A DNA stretch of 7,074 bases from an uncultured Acetatifactor sp. (GCA_910577665.1 CAJTOJ010000062.1:1-7074), one strand, 5' to 3'. Positions 1 to 7,074 are shown, numbered from the stretch's first letter. Translations and numbers: made by a program. Notes: generated from the sequence alone by a model not told the origin.

Positions 1-76
1 CCTCATAGGTATCGGTTGATGATTGGATCTGTATCCACCCATTCTCCACTTTACCTGCACCAAAGTCAAAGCGGTA
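1..76 (-). other. Start of a third FDFG-type galactose-binding-like domain, copy C (truncated)
   Basis: The last 25 visible residues read YRFDFGAGKVENGWIQI and then SSTDTYE, matching the opening of copy B (YRFDFG, then a Gly-Trp-Ile). The rest lies beyond the window edge. It shows the protein continues well past this window and that the unit of Ig-like domains followed by a GBD occurs at least twice. Confidence 0.75.
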
Positions 77-3000
77 CACTGCAACCACCTCAATCTCCGG
101 CATTACATCCAGACCCTCCACAGGAGTCTTCAAAGTACCCTTCACCTTCTGTATTCCGATTGTGGACGTATCCACGGCATCCCATTCCACTTCTGCATCC
201 CATGTGAAGCCATCGTCATACAGCACCGTAACTGTCTCAGGCAGTTCCACGTCAGATGTTCCTACCAGTACTTCCACCGGATCTATTGCAGCAAAGCCTG
301 TCACCTTAGCATTTGCATCATGATCCTTCACTTTGACAGCTATAGTGGGTTTCGTCTGGAAGCCTTCGATCTGTTTGGCCAGTTCCCCTGTGATGGTATA
401 TACACCTGGAACATGCGGCTTGTAAGCTGTGTTTCCATCCAGATCCCATACCACAGCCACACTGCGCTCCAGACCGTCATCATAGACCACCGTAACTTCT
501 TCTGGCAGTTCCACATCCTGCAAGGATGTCCCAAAGGATACCTCCACCATATCCAGTTCTTTGATGCCCACCGCTTTCCGGTCTGACAGGCTCACCTGGC
601 GCACAATGATACCTCCCACACGGGAATTATTGCCTGTAAACCGGATCGTAAGCTGTCCGTCCGTAACCTCTGCCTGACAGCCGCCGGTATTGACTTCCCC
701 GGCTGCACTGTTCACATTCAGTGCAGTTCCTTCCACAACAGACTTCACATTGCTCTTCAAAGCACTGTTACTGATAATCTCCACATAGTATGTGCCATCT
801 GGTATGTCCACCAGGAAAGTATTGCCATCTGGCAATGCAAAGTCATCTGTCACCTCATTCGGATACAGTCCGGGCTGGCTGATGACTTCCGTCCTGCCCT
901 GCATGGTACTGTCTGTCTCAAAACCATATCCCTGCTCTTTCGTATAGAAACTACCCAGGGCTGAAAGCTTGGCCGTCTTACCTTTTGCATTCACTGTCAT
1001 ACCGATCCAGCCGTCCGTTCCCGGCACCTTTTTTGCATCAATACCAAAGTCAAATCGGTACACTGCCGGATAGGCCACATATACAGAAGCTTTCACTTCT
1101 CCCTGATACCCTTCTACTTTACCAGTGGCGGTGTAAGTACCTACTGTATCTGCCTTTACCCCAGTCACATCTGTCCATTCCACAGGCTCTCTGCCAGTCT
1201 TCCCACTGGCCCACTTTACCTGGACCTTTACAGGCATTGCCCCGGCCACATTTTCTGTATTCCACTCTATCTCAGCATAGACCATGTCTACGGATTCCAC
1301 ATAGTCTGCCTTAATCTCCACCCTGATCACCGGAGACTCTTCCAGTCCGCCGACTTCCGTAGCCAGGGTACCTTTCACCGTATACACCCCTGCCACTGCA
1401 AAATCCACATCGGAGTAGTCCCAGGTGACAGCCACTTCTTCTGTAGTAGTATTGGTATAGGAGACTTTCACTGTCCTGGGCAGTTGTTTCTCAAATGCCA
1501 CCTTATCGAAGTCCGGATCCTGTACCAGGACAATATCCTCCACCGGCACAAATCCGCTGATCTGGTTTGCAGCTACGGTCACTTGGACCTCCAGGAGTTC
1601 GTCCCAGCCTGATACCTGTGCTTTGACCGGGTAAGTTCCCGCTTTTTCCAGGTTCACCTCTGTCACATCCCAAGTGACAGGAGCCTTCTGGGTCTTACCA
1701 TCCGCATCTACCACTTCCACATAAGCCGGGAACAGGCTCTCCAGGGTCTTCCCTTCCGGAATCGGCATACCCTCCACCAGCCTAATGAACTCTACAGCAA
1801 TCTCCGGCTTCTGGGCAATCTTCACTGTGGTAGTCGCTGCAAGGATGCGGGAGAAGAAGGAATCCCTTCCCTCACTGCCATCCTTTCCCGGAAGGATATA
1901 GGTGTCATGAAGTTCGAACTCTCCATCCCCTTCTGCACGGTACACCTTGTAACCCAGAATCTCGTTACCATAGGTTCCGTCATTGGCCTCCGTAAAGTCA
2001 AACTGCACGTAATCCTGCCCGGCCTTTCCATTGTCAAGCTGTGCTGTCAGCAGTCCCTGTGACAGCAGATAGCTCAAATTGGCAGGCTGGTTATAGCCCA
2101 CATTCTGCCAGGCCACACCTTCCCGGTAGGCCAGATCCTGGAGCAGACAGGGCACCACATAATCTGTCTCAATGGTCGTGCTGTAGATCCTGATCTTATT
2201 CTTGTCCCCGGAGCATCTGGCAATGATCTCTTCCCGCCAGTCGCCCAGAATATCTGCCACCAGCCCCAGATTACCCTTGGTACCATTGCTGGACCAGATC
2301 TCCTCAGAGTAGAGCAACGGCTCCTGGGTTTCCGTCTCGTAGTTCCACTTGTAGATCGTCACACCTATGGGCACATACCCATTCTTCTCGTTAAACTTAT
2401 GATCCTGTATCTCACTCAGCAGATCCCCGTCCCAGAAAATCGTGAAATTGGAGGCCGGTGTGGCGTCCGCCAGTTTCACCAGATGATCCAAGGTGGACAT
2501 GGCAGAGAATACATTCCCCCTTGTGGAGTCCCAGGAAGGCTCTGATTCATCCCCGGACGGTGTCCAGTTGGGTCCGGCAACTGACCACCACTCCCCTCCA
2601 GGAGATGTAGGGTCAATGTCTGCCGCCACACCGCGCCCGGTATCCCTGCCGGTGTAATACCCCATTATGGTCTCTCCTGTCTCCGCATCCAGTATTTCCA
2701 CATGATATTTGGCATCGTTATGTTCATGCACCTGCATGATCTCCAGCCCCGGATTCCAGGGCACCCAGTCTGATACATGCATGGCATCCCCGTGCCCGTT
2801 CCCTGTACACCACTTTACCGTGCCGTCATGGTCAATGGCCAGCGCACCGTAGATGATCTCGTCCTTGCCATCCCCGTCAATGTCGTTCACACTTAAACCA
2901 TGGTTACCCTGTGCCTCATACTGGGATCCGGCCTCTTTGGTGTCAAAAGTCCAGTAGGTGAATATCTCATCGCCCACACCGTCACCATCTGTGTCCTTCA

Positions 3001-6000
3001 TCCCATAGGCTGTAAGACAGGTCCTGGTATAATATCCCCTGCAGAACACTGCAAAAGGAGTTTCACCATCCAGATAAGCGGTAGCAGACAGGAACCGGTC
3101 CACACGGTTGCCATAGCCATCGCCCCATGCGCTCACAGAACCTCTTTCCGGAATATAGTCTACGGTATCCGCGATGGTGCCATCCTCACCGTTGAATATG
3201 GTGAAATATTCCGGGCCGTCCAGCACATAGCCGCTGCTGTTGCGGTAATCATTCCGGGCAGATATGGTCTCCACAGGCAGTGCAGAAGCATTGCATGCGC
3301 CTACATAACCGGTTTCCTCCAGTCCGATGCCACCTGCCACGGTATTCCGGTAGGTGGTGGTGCCGTCCGCAGTCTTCACTGCAATCTCAGCCCTGCCGTC
3401 CCCATCGTAATCCCATACCTGGAACTGGGTGTAATGGGCACCGGAACGGATATTCACACCCATGTCGATTCTCCAGAGCAGCTTCACTGTCCCAGTGGAA
3501 AAATCAATGTCGTAGCCATCCAGGAAAGTTTTACCCGTATAGCCGCTGCCGGAATTGTCCTTCGCATTGCCAGGGTACCATTTCACCACCAGTTCCAGTT
3601 CCCCGTCACCATCCAGGTCTCCCACAGACATATCATTTGCAGAATAGGTACAGGCCGTCCCATCGGGCATGGTCTCATCTTCAGGCGCAAACAGGGACAA
3701 TTCCAGATATTTATCTGTCCATGGCTTCACATCCTTTGCCACCAGTCCCAGTTTTCCATCCCCGCTGCCTACCACTTTATAGGTATCTGCCGCACTTCCC
3801 TCAGGGTCAATCAGGTTTGTTACCGTCAGGTCTTTTGCCAGCACATTTCCATTTTTGTACACGGTAAAGGTAGTTGCCAGCTGCCCTGCACCGTTGTAGT
3901 CTCCTTCGAAGCTTCTCCAGCTCAAATACACGCCTTTGGTGTATGTGGTTCCATCGGGGCCTTTGGCGCTGACCAGAGTCTCACCGCCGTCCCGCCCGGA
4001 CAGGTCAATGGCCACCAGGGCACGGCTTGCATATTTTTCCGTACCGCCATGAGCCAGAGATCCGGTCACAGGCGTCTGACACGCTTCAGACATTTCTCCC
4101 ACACCGGTTTTGGTCAGAGCTGCCACCTTGTAATAATAATGCATATTAGTGGCCACATCATGATCTGTATAGACAGTGGTACCTCGGCCACATTCCCCGA
4201 CCTTCACAAATTCGGTAAAGCCCTTCTCATCCTCCGCCTTATCCGAGCGATAAATATAGTATTTAATTGCACCATCCAGGGCATCCCACTGCAGGGAAAT
4301 ATACCTTTGCAGTTCCGTGGCATCCTGCGTTGGACTGGTGCAGATCAGATTCTGCGGGGCTGGTGCAGGGTCACCCTCTACAAACAGTTCCACTGTTATG
4401 ATGTTGCTGCGTGCGGACTCATTGCCCTCCTGGTCCACACAGGTCATATAATACTCATACACTTCTCCGATATCCCCGGTCATGGCACAACATACCGTGA
4501 TACCAAGTTCCTCATACTCTTCCTTGGTAAAGCTCTTCACCTGGGAGAACCTGGTGTCCGCGCTTCCCTTGCGGTAAATATTGTAGGACATGCCGCCATC
4601 GGAAGGCGTAAAGCCCAGCAGGAAGGTCGCCGCTCCCATTGCCTCGTTCATGCTCAGCTCACTGTATGTGAGACCGCTGGGCGCCAGAAGAAGCTCTGTG
4701 ATGGTCATTCCGTTCAGGTAATTATCCGTGGTTACATTCAACTGGCCGTCTTCCACCCGGACAGTAGCTGTGCAGCTTGCCAGGGCCTGTTTGGTGGAAA
4801 TGCTGCCAATGCCGGCTCCCTCCGCCGTATAGGAGTTCTTGATGGTGCTGGTACCAGCCAGCAGATCTCCGGCATAAATGGTAACCTCATAATCCCCATT
4901 GGGAAGATCTACGGCAAATTCCCCCGCCCCCAGGGTAAAGTCATCTGCCATGTCAGAGGATGTGCCCATACCGTTGTTCTTCCGGTAACGGCCATTCCCG
5001 GGCGCCTTGATCCAGCCATAGCCTGCCGTCTGGTCATAAGCCTGTTCTGCCGTGACTCCCACCCAGCCTGCCATGGTGGGACCATTGTCTGATTTCCTTC
5101 CGTTAAAGTCAAACTGATACCCTGCAGATTTGGTCTTAGCCTGGACAAACTCCGACCGTTCGCCTACGCCCTTATCGTTATAACCTGCCACTGCATATAC
5201 ATAGGTACATCCAGCTTCACAGCCCGAGTCTGCAAACCGGGTGCCGGATGTGGCAGAATACTTCTCTGCGCCGTCAAAGTTCACATCCGCAGCAGTCTGT
5301 CCATCCTCCAGTTTCTGACGGTATATATAGTACATCTCCGCATTGGGATCCTCATCCCAGGAAATGTTCACACTCTTGGAGCCCACTGTGCCAACCTTCA
5401 GGTTCACAATCCTGGCCGGCACATCCGCCGCTGCCCTGGGCACCACCCTGGACTTCAGATCAGCCAGTGCCTGGTTGTCACTCTCCAGAATACCGTCTGC
5501 CACACATTGTGCAAATTTATATGCCCCATACCACTGCAAATGGGTAGAATCCGATGCACCACCTGCATAGGCACCGGTATACTCCCCGGCTGCCACATGC
5601 AGGAACAGGGATTTCGCTCCTTCCACCCCAAAACTGTTACATACCGCCACAGAGCGGGCTGTCAGGTCGATCAGCGGAATGTTCTGTGCCGCTGCCATGG
5701 AGCGCATGATATCCCCATACTGTTCAAAGTTACCCACAAAGGAAACCGTCCCGTCATCCAGTGTGGTATAGCTGTATCTGGCCACCGGGGTCACCAGCAC
5801 AGGCGTGGCACCTCTCTGCAGGGCACCATTTACATAGTACCGGATCCATCTGCCGAACTCCTCCGGGGTAGGATCCACATAACGCTCAGGCCTGCTGTAG
5901 GTGGAATCATTGTGCCCCCATTGCACAAACAGATAATCTCCCGGCCGGATATCTTCCAGCAGGTCATCCAGTTTCCCCTCTACCACAAAAGATTTGGAGG

Positions 6001-7074
6001 AACGGCCCCCTATGGCACGGTTTTCCACGATGACATTTTCCGCCTCGTAGCGTCTGGCCTGGCTGTATCCGCAGTCCGAAGCCGCGCTCTCTATGATCTC
6101 TCCGCCAAAGAACATGGCGAGTGTCTCACCCCAGCCGGTCTGGGGATCATAATAATCCTCATAGGTCTGGACGGTAGAGTCGGAAGCCAGGTAAATGGTG
6201 GGCTTCCCTCCACGCTCATTGGTGGCAAGTCTTGTGACCTTTACCCTGGACACATAGACCTTCTGTAAAGCCGCTGCTTCCATGGATGCTGCACTGTTCT
6301 GCGCCAGGAATTTCAGACTCAGCACTTCATCCACAAGACACGCATCAAAAGAAACTGTCTGGGTAGCACCAGGTGCTACCTGGATACCGGAAACACGGGT
6401 AATATCCTCTGCCTTGATATCTGCAACATACGCTGCAGAAGAAGGATTTACCAATGTCACTTCCACCCGGTAATCTGCACCAGGAAGCTGCATATCAAAA
6501 GAAGAAGTATTCTCATATGTATTTGTAAAAGCATAACCGGACAAAGTATTGGCCTCTGTCCAGACCTGGCTGGCAATGGCCAGGTAGCCTGTCCCATTCT
6601 CCACATAGGAAGCGCCCGGCTCATCCCTGCTGACTTTACGGGGACGGAATACATTGCCCACAACCCCTTCCGCAGGATTTTTGTACTCCACATCCCGGAA
6701 ACCAACTGCCAGGGTATCCTCATCTGTATTCTGATAGATATCTGCCTGTGTCACATCGGTGCCAAAAGCCAGATTGTAAAGCACCTCATCTGTGGCAAAA
6801 GCCCCATATCCTCCCCAGTTCCCAGATCCGATGCCCACCAGCCTTTCCTTCTTTTCCAGCAGAAGATCGTCCTGGGAGGCCTCCTCATCCGGATCCGCTT
6901 CTGCATCGTCCTCAGAAGGCTCCGTCTCCCCCTCCTGGGACTCTTGGCTCTCAGAAGGATCGGTCTGTACATCTCCCTCTCCGGTTCCTTCGCTCTCTGA
7001 AGGATCGGTCTGTACATCCCCCTCTCCGGTTCCTTCGCTCTCTGAAGGATCGGTCTGTACATCCCCCTCTCCGG
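1..7074 (-). CDS. Giant modular rhamnogalacturonan acetylesterase / rhamnogalacturonan lyase (CE12-like + PL11), partial at both ends
   Basis: One uninterrupted minus-strand frame fills the window (2,357 complete codons, positions 7072 to 2). It has no stop, frameshift or usable start, so the gene runs beyond both edges. The order is acidic repeat linker, beta-sandwich, SGNH esterase (about residues 291-541), FN3, GBD, FN3, FN3, PL11 lyase (about 1012-1672), FN3-like linker, three Ig-like domains, GBD, two Ig-like domains, and the start of another GBD. Both catalytic modules keep their diagnostic motifs, so both are probably active. The substrate is RG-I pectin: the esterase deacetylates and the lyase cuts rhamnose-galacturonate bonds. 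The number of non-catalytic modules points to a secreted, probably surface-held protein of a Gram-positive gut bacterium; the signal peptide and any anchor would be off-window. No neighbour gene or regulatory site is visible. The reading frame and PL11 assignment are very secure, the esterase assignment is secure, and exact substrate and localisation are inferred. Confidence 0.96.
80..310 (-). other. Bacterial Ig-like domain 5, Big_4 type (residues 2255-2331)
   Basis: It shows DPVEVLVGTSDVELPETVTV, LYDDGFTWDAEVEWDAVD, and STIGIQKVKGTLKTPVEG, ending PEIEVVAV. The tyrosine of the usual Gly-x-Tyr motif is Gln here (IGIQKVKG). Its core strand shares 35 of 45 bases with the matching part of the preceding domain, so the pair arose by tandem duplication. 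Confidence 0.88.
311..583 (-). other. Bacterial Ig-like domain 4, Big_4 type (residues 2164-2254)
   Basis: It shows VEVSFGTSLQDVELPEEVTV, VYDDGLERSVAVVWDLDG, and HVPGVYTITGELAK, ending in TIAVKVKD. All Big_4 landmarks are present: Leu-Pro-x-x-Val-Thr-Val, Tyr-Asp-Asp-Gly, Val-x-Trp-Asp and Pro-Gly-x-Tyr-x-Ile-x-Gly. It is the closest relative of the next domain at both protein and DNA level. Confidence 0.9.
587..1060 (-). other. Galactose-binding-like beta-sandwich, copy B (residues 2005-2162)
   Basis: It opens YRFDFGIDAKKVPGTDGWIG, continues with a GYGFETDS motif, DDFALPDGNTFLVDIPDGTY, YVEIISNSALKSN, and closes with DGQLTIRFTGNNSRVGGIIV. These blocks line up one for one with copy A (FDF, Gly-Tyr-Gly, Asp-Asp-Phe, Asp-Leu/Ile-Pro-Asn/Asp-Gly, Asp-Gly-Gln-Leu), so the two share a fold. 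It stands between Ig-like domains rather than beside a catalytic module, which points to a polysaccharide-binding or adhesive role. That role is inferred. Confidence 0.82.
1064..1309 (-). other. Bacterial Ig-like domain 3, Big_4-like (residues 1922-2003)
   Basis: The pattern is weaker but complete: AMPVKVQVKWASGKTGREPV, EWTDVTGVKADTVGTYTATG and GEVKASVYVAYPA. The Trp and the Val-Gly-Thr-Tyr-Thr motif are kept, but the Leu-Pro pair of the typical family opening is Met-Pro here. It leads straight into the second FDFG-type GBD. Confidence 0.75.
1310..1564 (-). other. Bacterial Ig-like domain 2, Big_4 type (residues 1837-1921)
   Basis: It contains KQLPRTVKVSYTNTTTEEVAV, then TWDYSDVDFAVAGVYTVKGTL, and ends SPVIRVEIK. 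The Leu-Pro-x-x-Val strand, the Val-x-Trp-Asp motif and the Ala-Gly-x-Tyr-x-Val-x-Gly motif are all in the expected order and spacing. It is a structural repeat of the preceding domain with low sequence identity, so an old duplication. Confidence 0.85.
1565..1801 (-). other. Bacterial Ig-like domain 1, Big_4 type (residues 1758-1836)
   Basis: It has the Big_4 pattern: a leading strand with a Pro-rich turn (GMPIPEGKTLESLFPAYVEV), then DGKTQKAPVTWDV with the conserved Trp-Asp, then EKAGTYPVKAQVSGWD and a closing strand LLEVQVTVAAN. These domains are beta-sandwich spacers common in large secreted enzymes of Clostridia and are often followed by more copies, as here. Confidence 0.83.
1802..2056 (-). 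other. FN3-like linker after the lyase (residues 1673-1757)
   Basis: Following the lyase is QDYVQFDFTEANDGTYG, then EILGYKVYRAEGDGEFELHD, which resembles the strand C to D part of an FN3 domain. A charged stretch (KDGSEGRDSFFSR) and ATTTVKIAQKPEI follow. A complete set of FN3 strands is not evident: there is no clear strand B Trp or strand F Tyr pattern. This may be a shortened FN3 domain or the C-terminal cap of the lyase joined to a linker. Confidence 0.5.
2057..4039 (-). other. PL11 rhamnogalacturonan lyase module, complete (residues 1012-1672)
   Basis: This module cleaves the alpha-1,4 bond between rhamnose and galacturonate in RG-I by beta-elimination. It starts with the N-terminal beta-domain (SRALVAIDLSG, GVYLSWRSFEGDYN, TFTVYKNG) and continues with the hallmark YesW/YesX blocks: GDLDGDGELELVVKW (first Asp 1152), NIRSGAHYTQFQVWDYDGDG (Asp 1223, 1225), DGPEYFTIFNG, GNRVDRFLSATAYLDGE, CRGYYTRTCLTAYG, GNHGLSVNDIDGDGKDEI (Asp 1399, 1401), GNGHGDAMH (His 1427, His 1432), DTGRGVAADIDP, FWDGDLLSE (Trp 1547), SSNGTKGN (1594-1601), LGDWREEII, and WQNVGYNQP (1655-1663). 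Family members form an eight-bladed beta-propeller with bound calcium, matching the DxDGDG loops. The roughly 660-residue length is that of a full PL11 enzyme. Endo versus exo action depends on a loop and is not decided here. Confidence 0.96.
4061..4366 (-). other. Fibronectin type III domain 3 (residues 903-1004)
   Basis: It starts after a short Ala-Pro linker with APQNLICTSP, then YISLQWDALDGAIKYYIYRS (conserved strand B Trp, strand C Tyr-x-Tyr-Arg), TVYTDHDV, and HYYYKVAALTKTGVGEMSE. This is a textbook FN3 pattern and directly precedes the PL11 lyase. FN3 and lyase modules are commonly joined this way in secreted pectinases of Firmicutes. Confidence 0.9.
4382..4678 (-). other. Fibronectin type III-like domain 2 (residues 799-897)
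   Basis: The segment begins SGLTYSELSMN and contains ATFLLGFTPSDGGMSYNIYR, where the usual strand B Trp is replaced by Phe, then EVYEYYMTCVDQEGNESARS, a typical FN3 strand F and the FG turn before strand G. It ends in NIITVELFVEG. It is more divergent than the FN3 domains on either side but has the same length and strand spacing. It is a structural spacer between GBD copy A and FN3 domain 3. Confidence 0.75.
4679..5119 (-). other. Galactose-binding-like beta-sandwich, copy A (residues 652-798)
   Basis: It opens with YQFDFNGR, then MAGWVGVTAEQAYDQTAGYGW, a DDFTLG segment, the strand pair VDLPNGDYEVTIYAGD, and closes with GQLNVTTD and MTITELLLAP. This is the pattern of the galactose-binding-like domain that accompanies CE12 esterases and some agarases (the AGA/YxiM type GBD, named from memory). 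It is the first of three FDF-opened copies in this protein. In this family the module is thought to help bind or orient the polysaccharide, but binding residues cannot be assigned from sequence alone. Confidence 0.8.
5129..5422 (-). other. Fibronectin type III domain 1 (residues 551-648)
   Basis: It begins VPARIVNLKVG and has the FN3 core: SVNISWDEDPNAEMYYIYR (strand B Trp and strand C Tyr-x-Tyr-Arg), then TYVYAVAGYNDKGVGERSE (strand F Tyr and the Asn-x-x-Gly turn before strand G). Two cysteines sit close together just before strand F (SGCEAGC) and might form a disulfide after secretion. FN3 domains in bacterial polysaccharide-degrading enzymes act mostly as spacers between catalytic and binding modules. 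Here it joins the esterase to the first FDF-type GBD. Confidence 0.87.
5450..6202 (-). other. SGNH-hydrolase module, CE12-like rhamnogalacturonan acetylesterase (residues 291-541)
   Basis: All four SGNH blocks are present and in order. Block I is IYLASDSTVQTY with the nucleophile Ser299 in the Asp-Ser-Thr core. Block II is IGGRSSKSF with glycine at 355-356. Block III is QWGHNDS with oxyanion-hole Asn388. Block V is DSTHLQWYG with Asp508 and His511 completing the triad. The extended block I, the GHND motif and the DSTH motif are typical of CE12 rhamnogalacturonan acetylesterases (RhgT/YxiM type), which remove acetyl groups from galacturonate in RG-I. The glycine usually found before Asp in block I is serine here (Ser297); this position is not catalytic. 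At about 250 residues the length fits the family. Placement upstream of a PL11 lyase in the same chain strongly supports RG-I as substrate, though another acetylated glycan cannot be excluded. Confidence 0.9.
6203..6841 (-). other. N-terminal beta-sandwich region preceding the esterase (residues 78-290)
   Basis: This region has alternating hydrophobic beta-strand patterns throughout and no catalytic motif of its own. Its second half has the strand pattern seen in galactose-binding-like modules of CE12 esterases: DYRVEVTLVNPSSAAYVADI near residues 190-210, then a Gly-Ala turn, then LSLKFLAQNS, and a closing strand KVYVSRVKVTRL that runs directly into the esterase. It lacks the FDFG opening found in the later GBD modules, so it is a divergent copy or a different sandwich fold. 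A supporting or glycan-binding role for the esterase is inferred from position. Family assignment is uncertain. Confidence 0.6.
6842..7074 (-). other. Acidic low-complexity linker (residues 1-77, truncated)
   Basis: The first 77 visible residues are rich in Glu, Asp, Ser, Pro, Gly and Thr with almost no hydrophobic residues until LLLEKKERL near residues 70-78. The first part is a 15-residue repeat, GEGDVQTDPSESEGT, present nearly three times. The rest (residues 46-69) is a looser acidic run with a decayed version of the same pattern (EGETEPSED). It is most likely a flexible, disordered spacer between an off-window N-terminal signal peptide and the first folded domain. It could also be a spacer behind another upstream domain, since the N-terminus is not seen. 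Confidence 0.85.
6947..7074. repeat. 45-bp in-frame tandem repeat, at least 2.8 copies
   Basis: Copies begin at 6947, 6992 and 7037, and the third is cut by the window end. The last two are identical over the 38 bases available. The copy at 6947 differs from its neighbour at two positions (near 6953 and 6974). The period is exactly 15 codons, so gain or loss of a unit keeps the frame. The near identity suggests recent expansion by slippage or recombination. The array may continue past the window edge. Confidence 0.93.

Noticed and set aside
23..586. Plus-strand open frame of 187 codons
   Set aside because: It is antisense to Ig-like domains 4 and 5 in the same codon register; it is open only because TTA, CTA and TCA are rare in the real gene.
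2876..3619. DxDGDG motifs as dockerin or EF-hand modules, which would suggest a cellulosome
   Set aside because: Each motif is embedded in a conserved PL11 block such as GDLDGDGELELVVKW. There is no paired dockerin repeat of about 22 residues and no separate module.
2900..5092. Long plus-strand open frame of 730 codons
   Set aside because: It lies in exact antisense register to the FN3 and PL11 coding sequence. Its predicted protein is rich in His, Cys and Ile with no recognisable domain, and the minus strand carries clear family motifs throughout.
5507..6268. Plus-strand open frame of 253 codons
   Set aside because: It is antisense to the SGNH esterase, which has all its catalytic motifs on the minus strand.
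6751..7062. Minus-strand open frame with repeated MYRPILQRAKEPERG units
   Set aside because: It is the shifted-frame reading of the 45-bp repeat. The frame continuous with the esterase reads the same DNA as an acidic linker, which fits a secreted protein better.
6947..7074. Possible CRISPR array or regulatory iterons
   Set aside because: The copies are directly adjacent with no spacers, the period is a multiple of three, and they lie inside the coding frame.
1..7074. Possibility of separate esterase and lyase genes in an operon
   Set aside because: No stop codon occurs in the frame between the modules, and the intervening DNA encodes well-formed FN3 and GBD modules rather than an intergenic gap.

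Overview
The window lies entirely inside one very large minus-strand gene. Read on the minus strand from position 7072 down to position 2, one frame stays open for 2,357 codons with no stop, no start region and no end. Both termini of the protein are therefore outside the window. Residue numbers below count from the first full codon in the window (residue n occupies plus-strand positions 7073-3n to 7075-3n). I see no second gene, RNA gene, mobile element, CRISPR array, promoter or terminator.

The protein is a modular extracellular enzyme for rhamnogalacturonan I (RG-I), the branched backbone of pectin. In order it holds: an acidic linker built from a 45-bp tandem repeat; a beta-sandwich region; an SGNH-hydrolase module of the rhamnogalacturonan acetylesterase type (CE12-like); a fibronectin type III (FN3) domain; a galactose-binding-like domain (GBD) starting with an FDF motif; two more FN3 domains; a complete PL11 rhamnogalacturonan lyase (YesW/YesX family); a short FN3-like linker; three bacterial Ig-like domains (Big_4 type); a second GBD; two more Ig-like domains; and the first 25 residues of a third FDFG-type GBD, cut by the window edge.

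The two enzymes suit one substrate. The esterase would remove acetyl groups from backbone galacturonate, and the lyase would cleave the rhamnose-galacturonate bond by beta-elimination. The FN3, Ig-like and GBD modules would space the catalytic units and may bind glycan or hold the protein at the cell surface. The missing N-terminus should carry a signal peptide, and the missing C-terminus may carry further modules or a wall anchor. Both statements are inference.

The module set (Big_4 domains, FN3, an acidic linker, a giant secreted pectinase), the moderate GC content and the codon use suggest a gut Clostridia species, probably Lachnospiraceae. This is an impression from style, not proven by any marker gene. 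The biology is a recognisable carbohydrate-active enzyme rather than an unknown system; the unusual part is the architecture and size.
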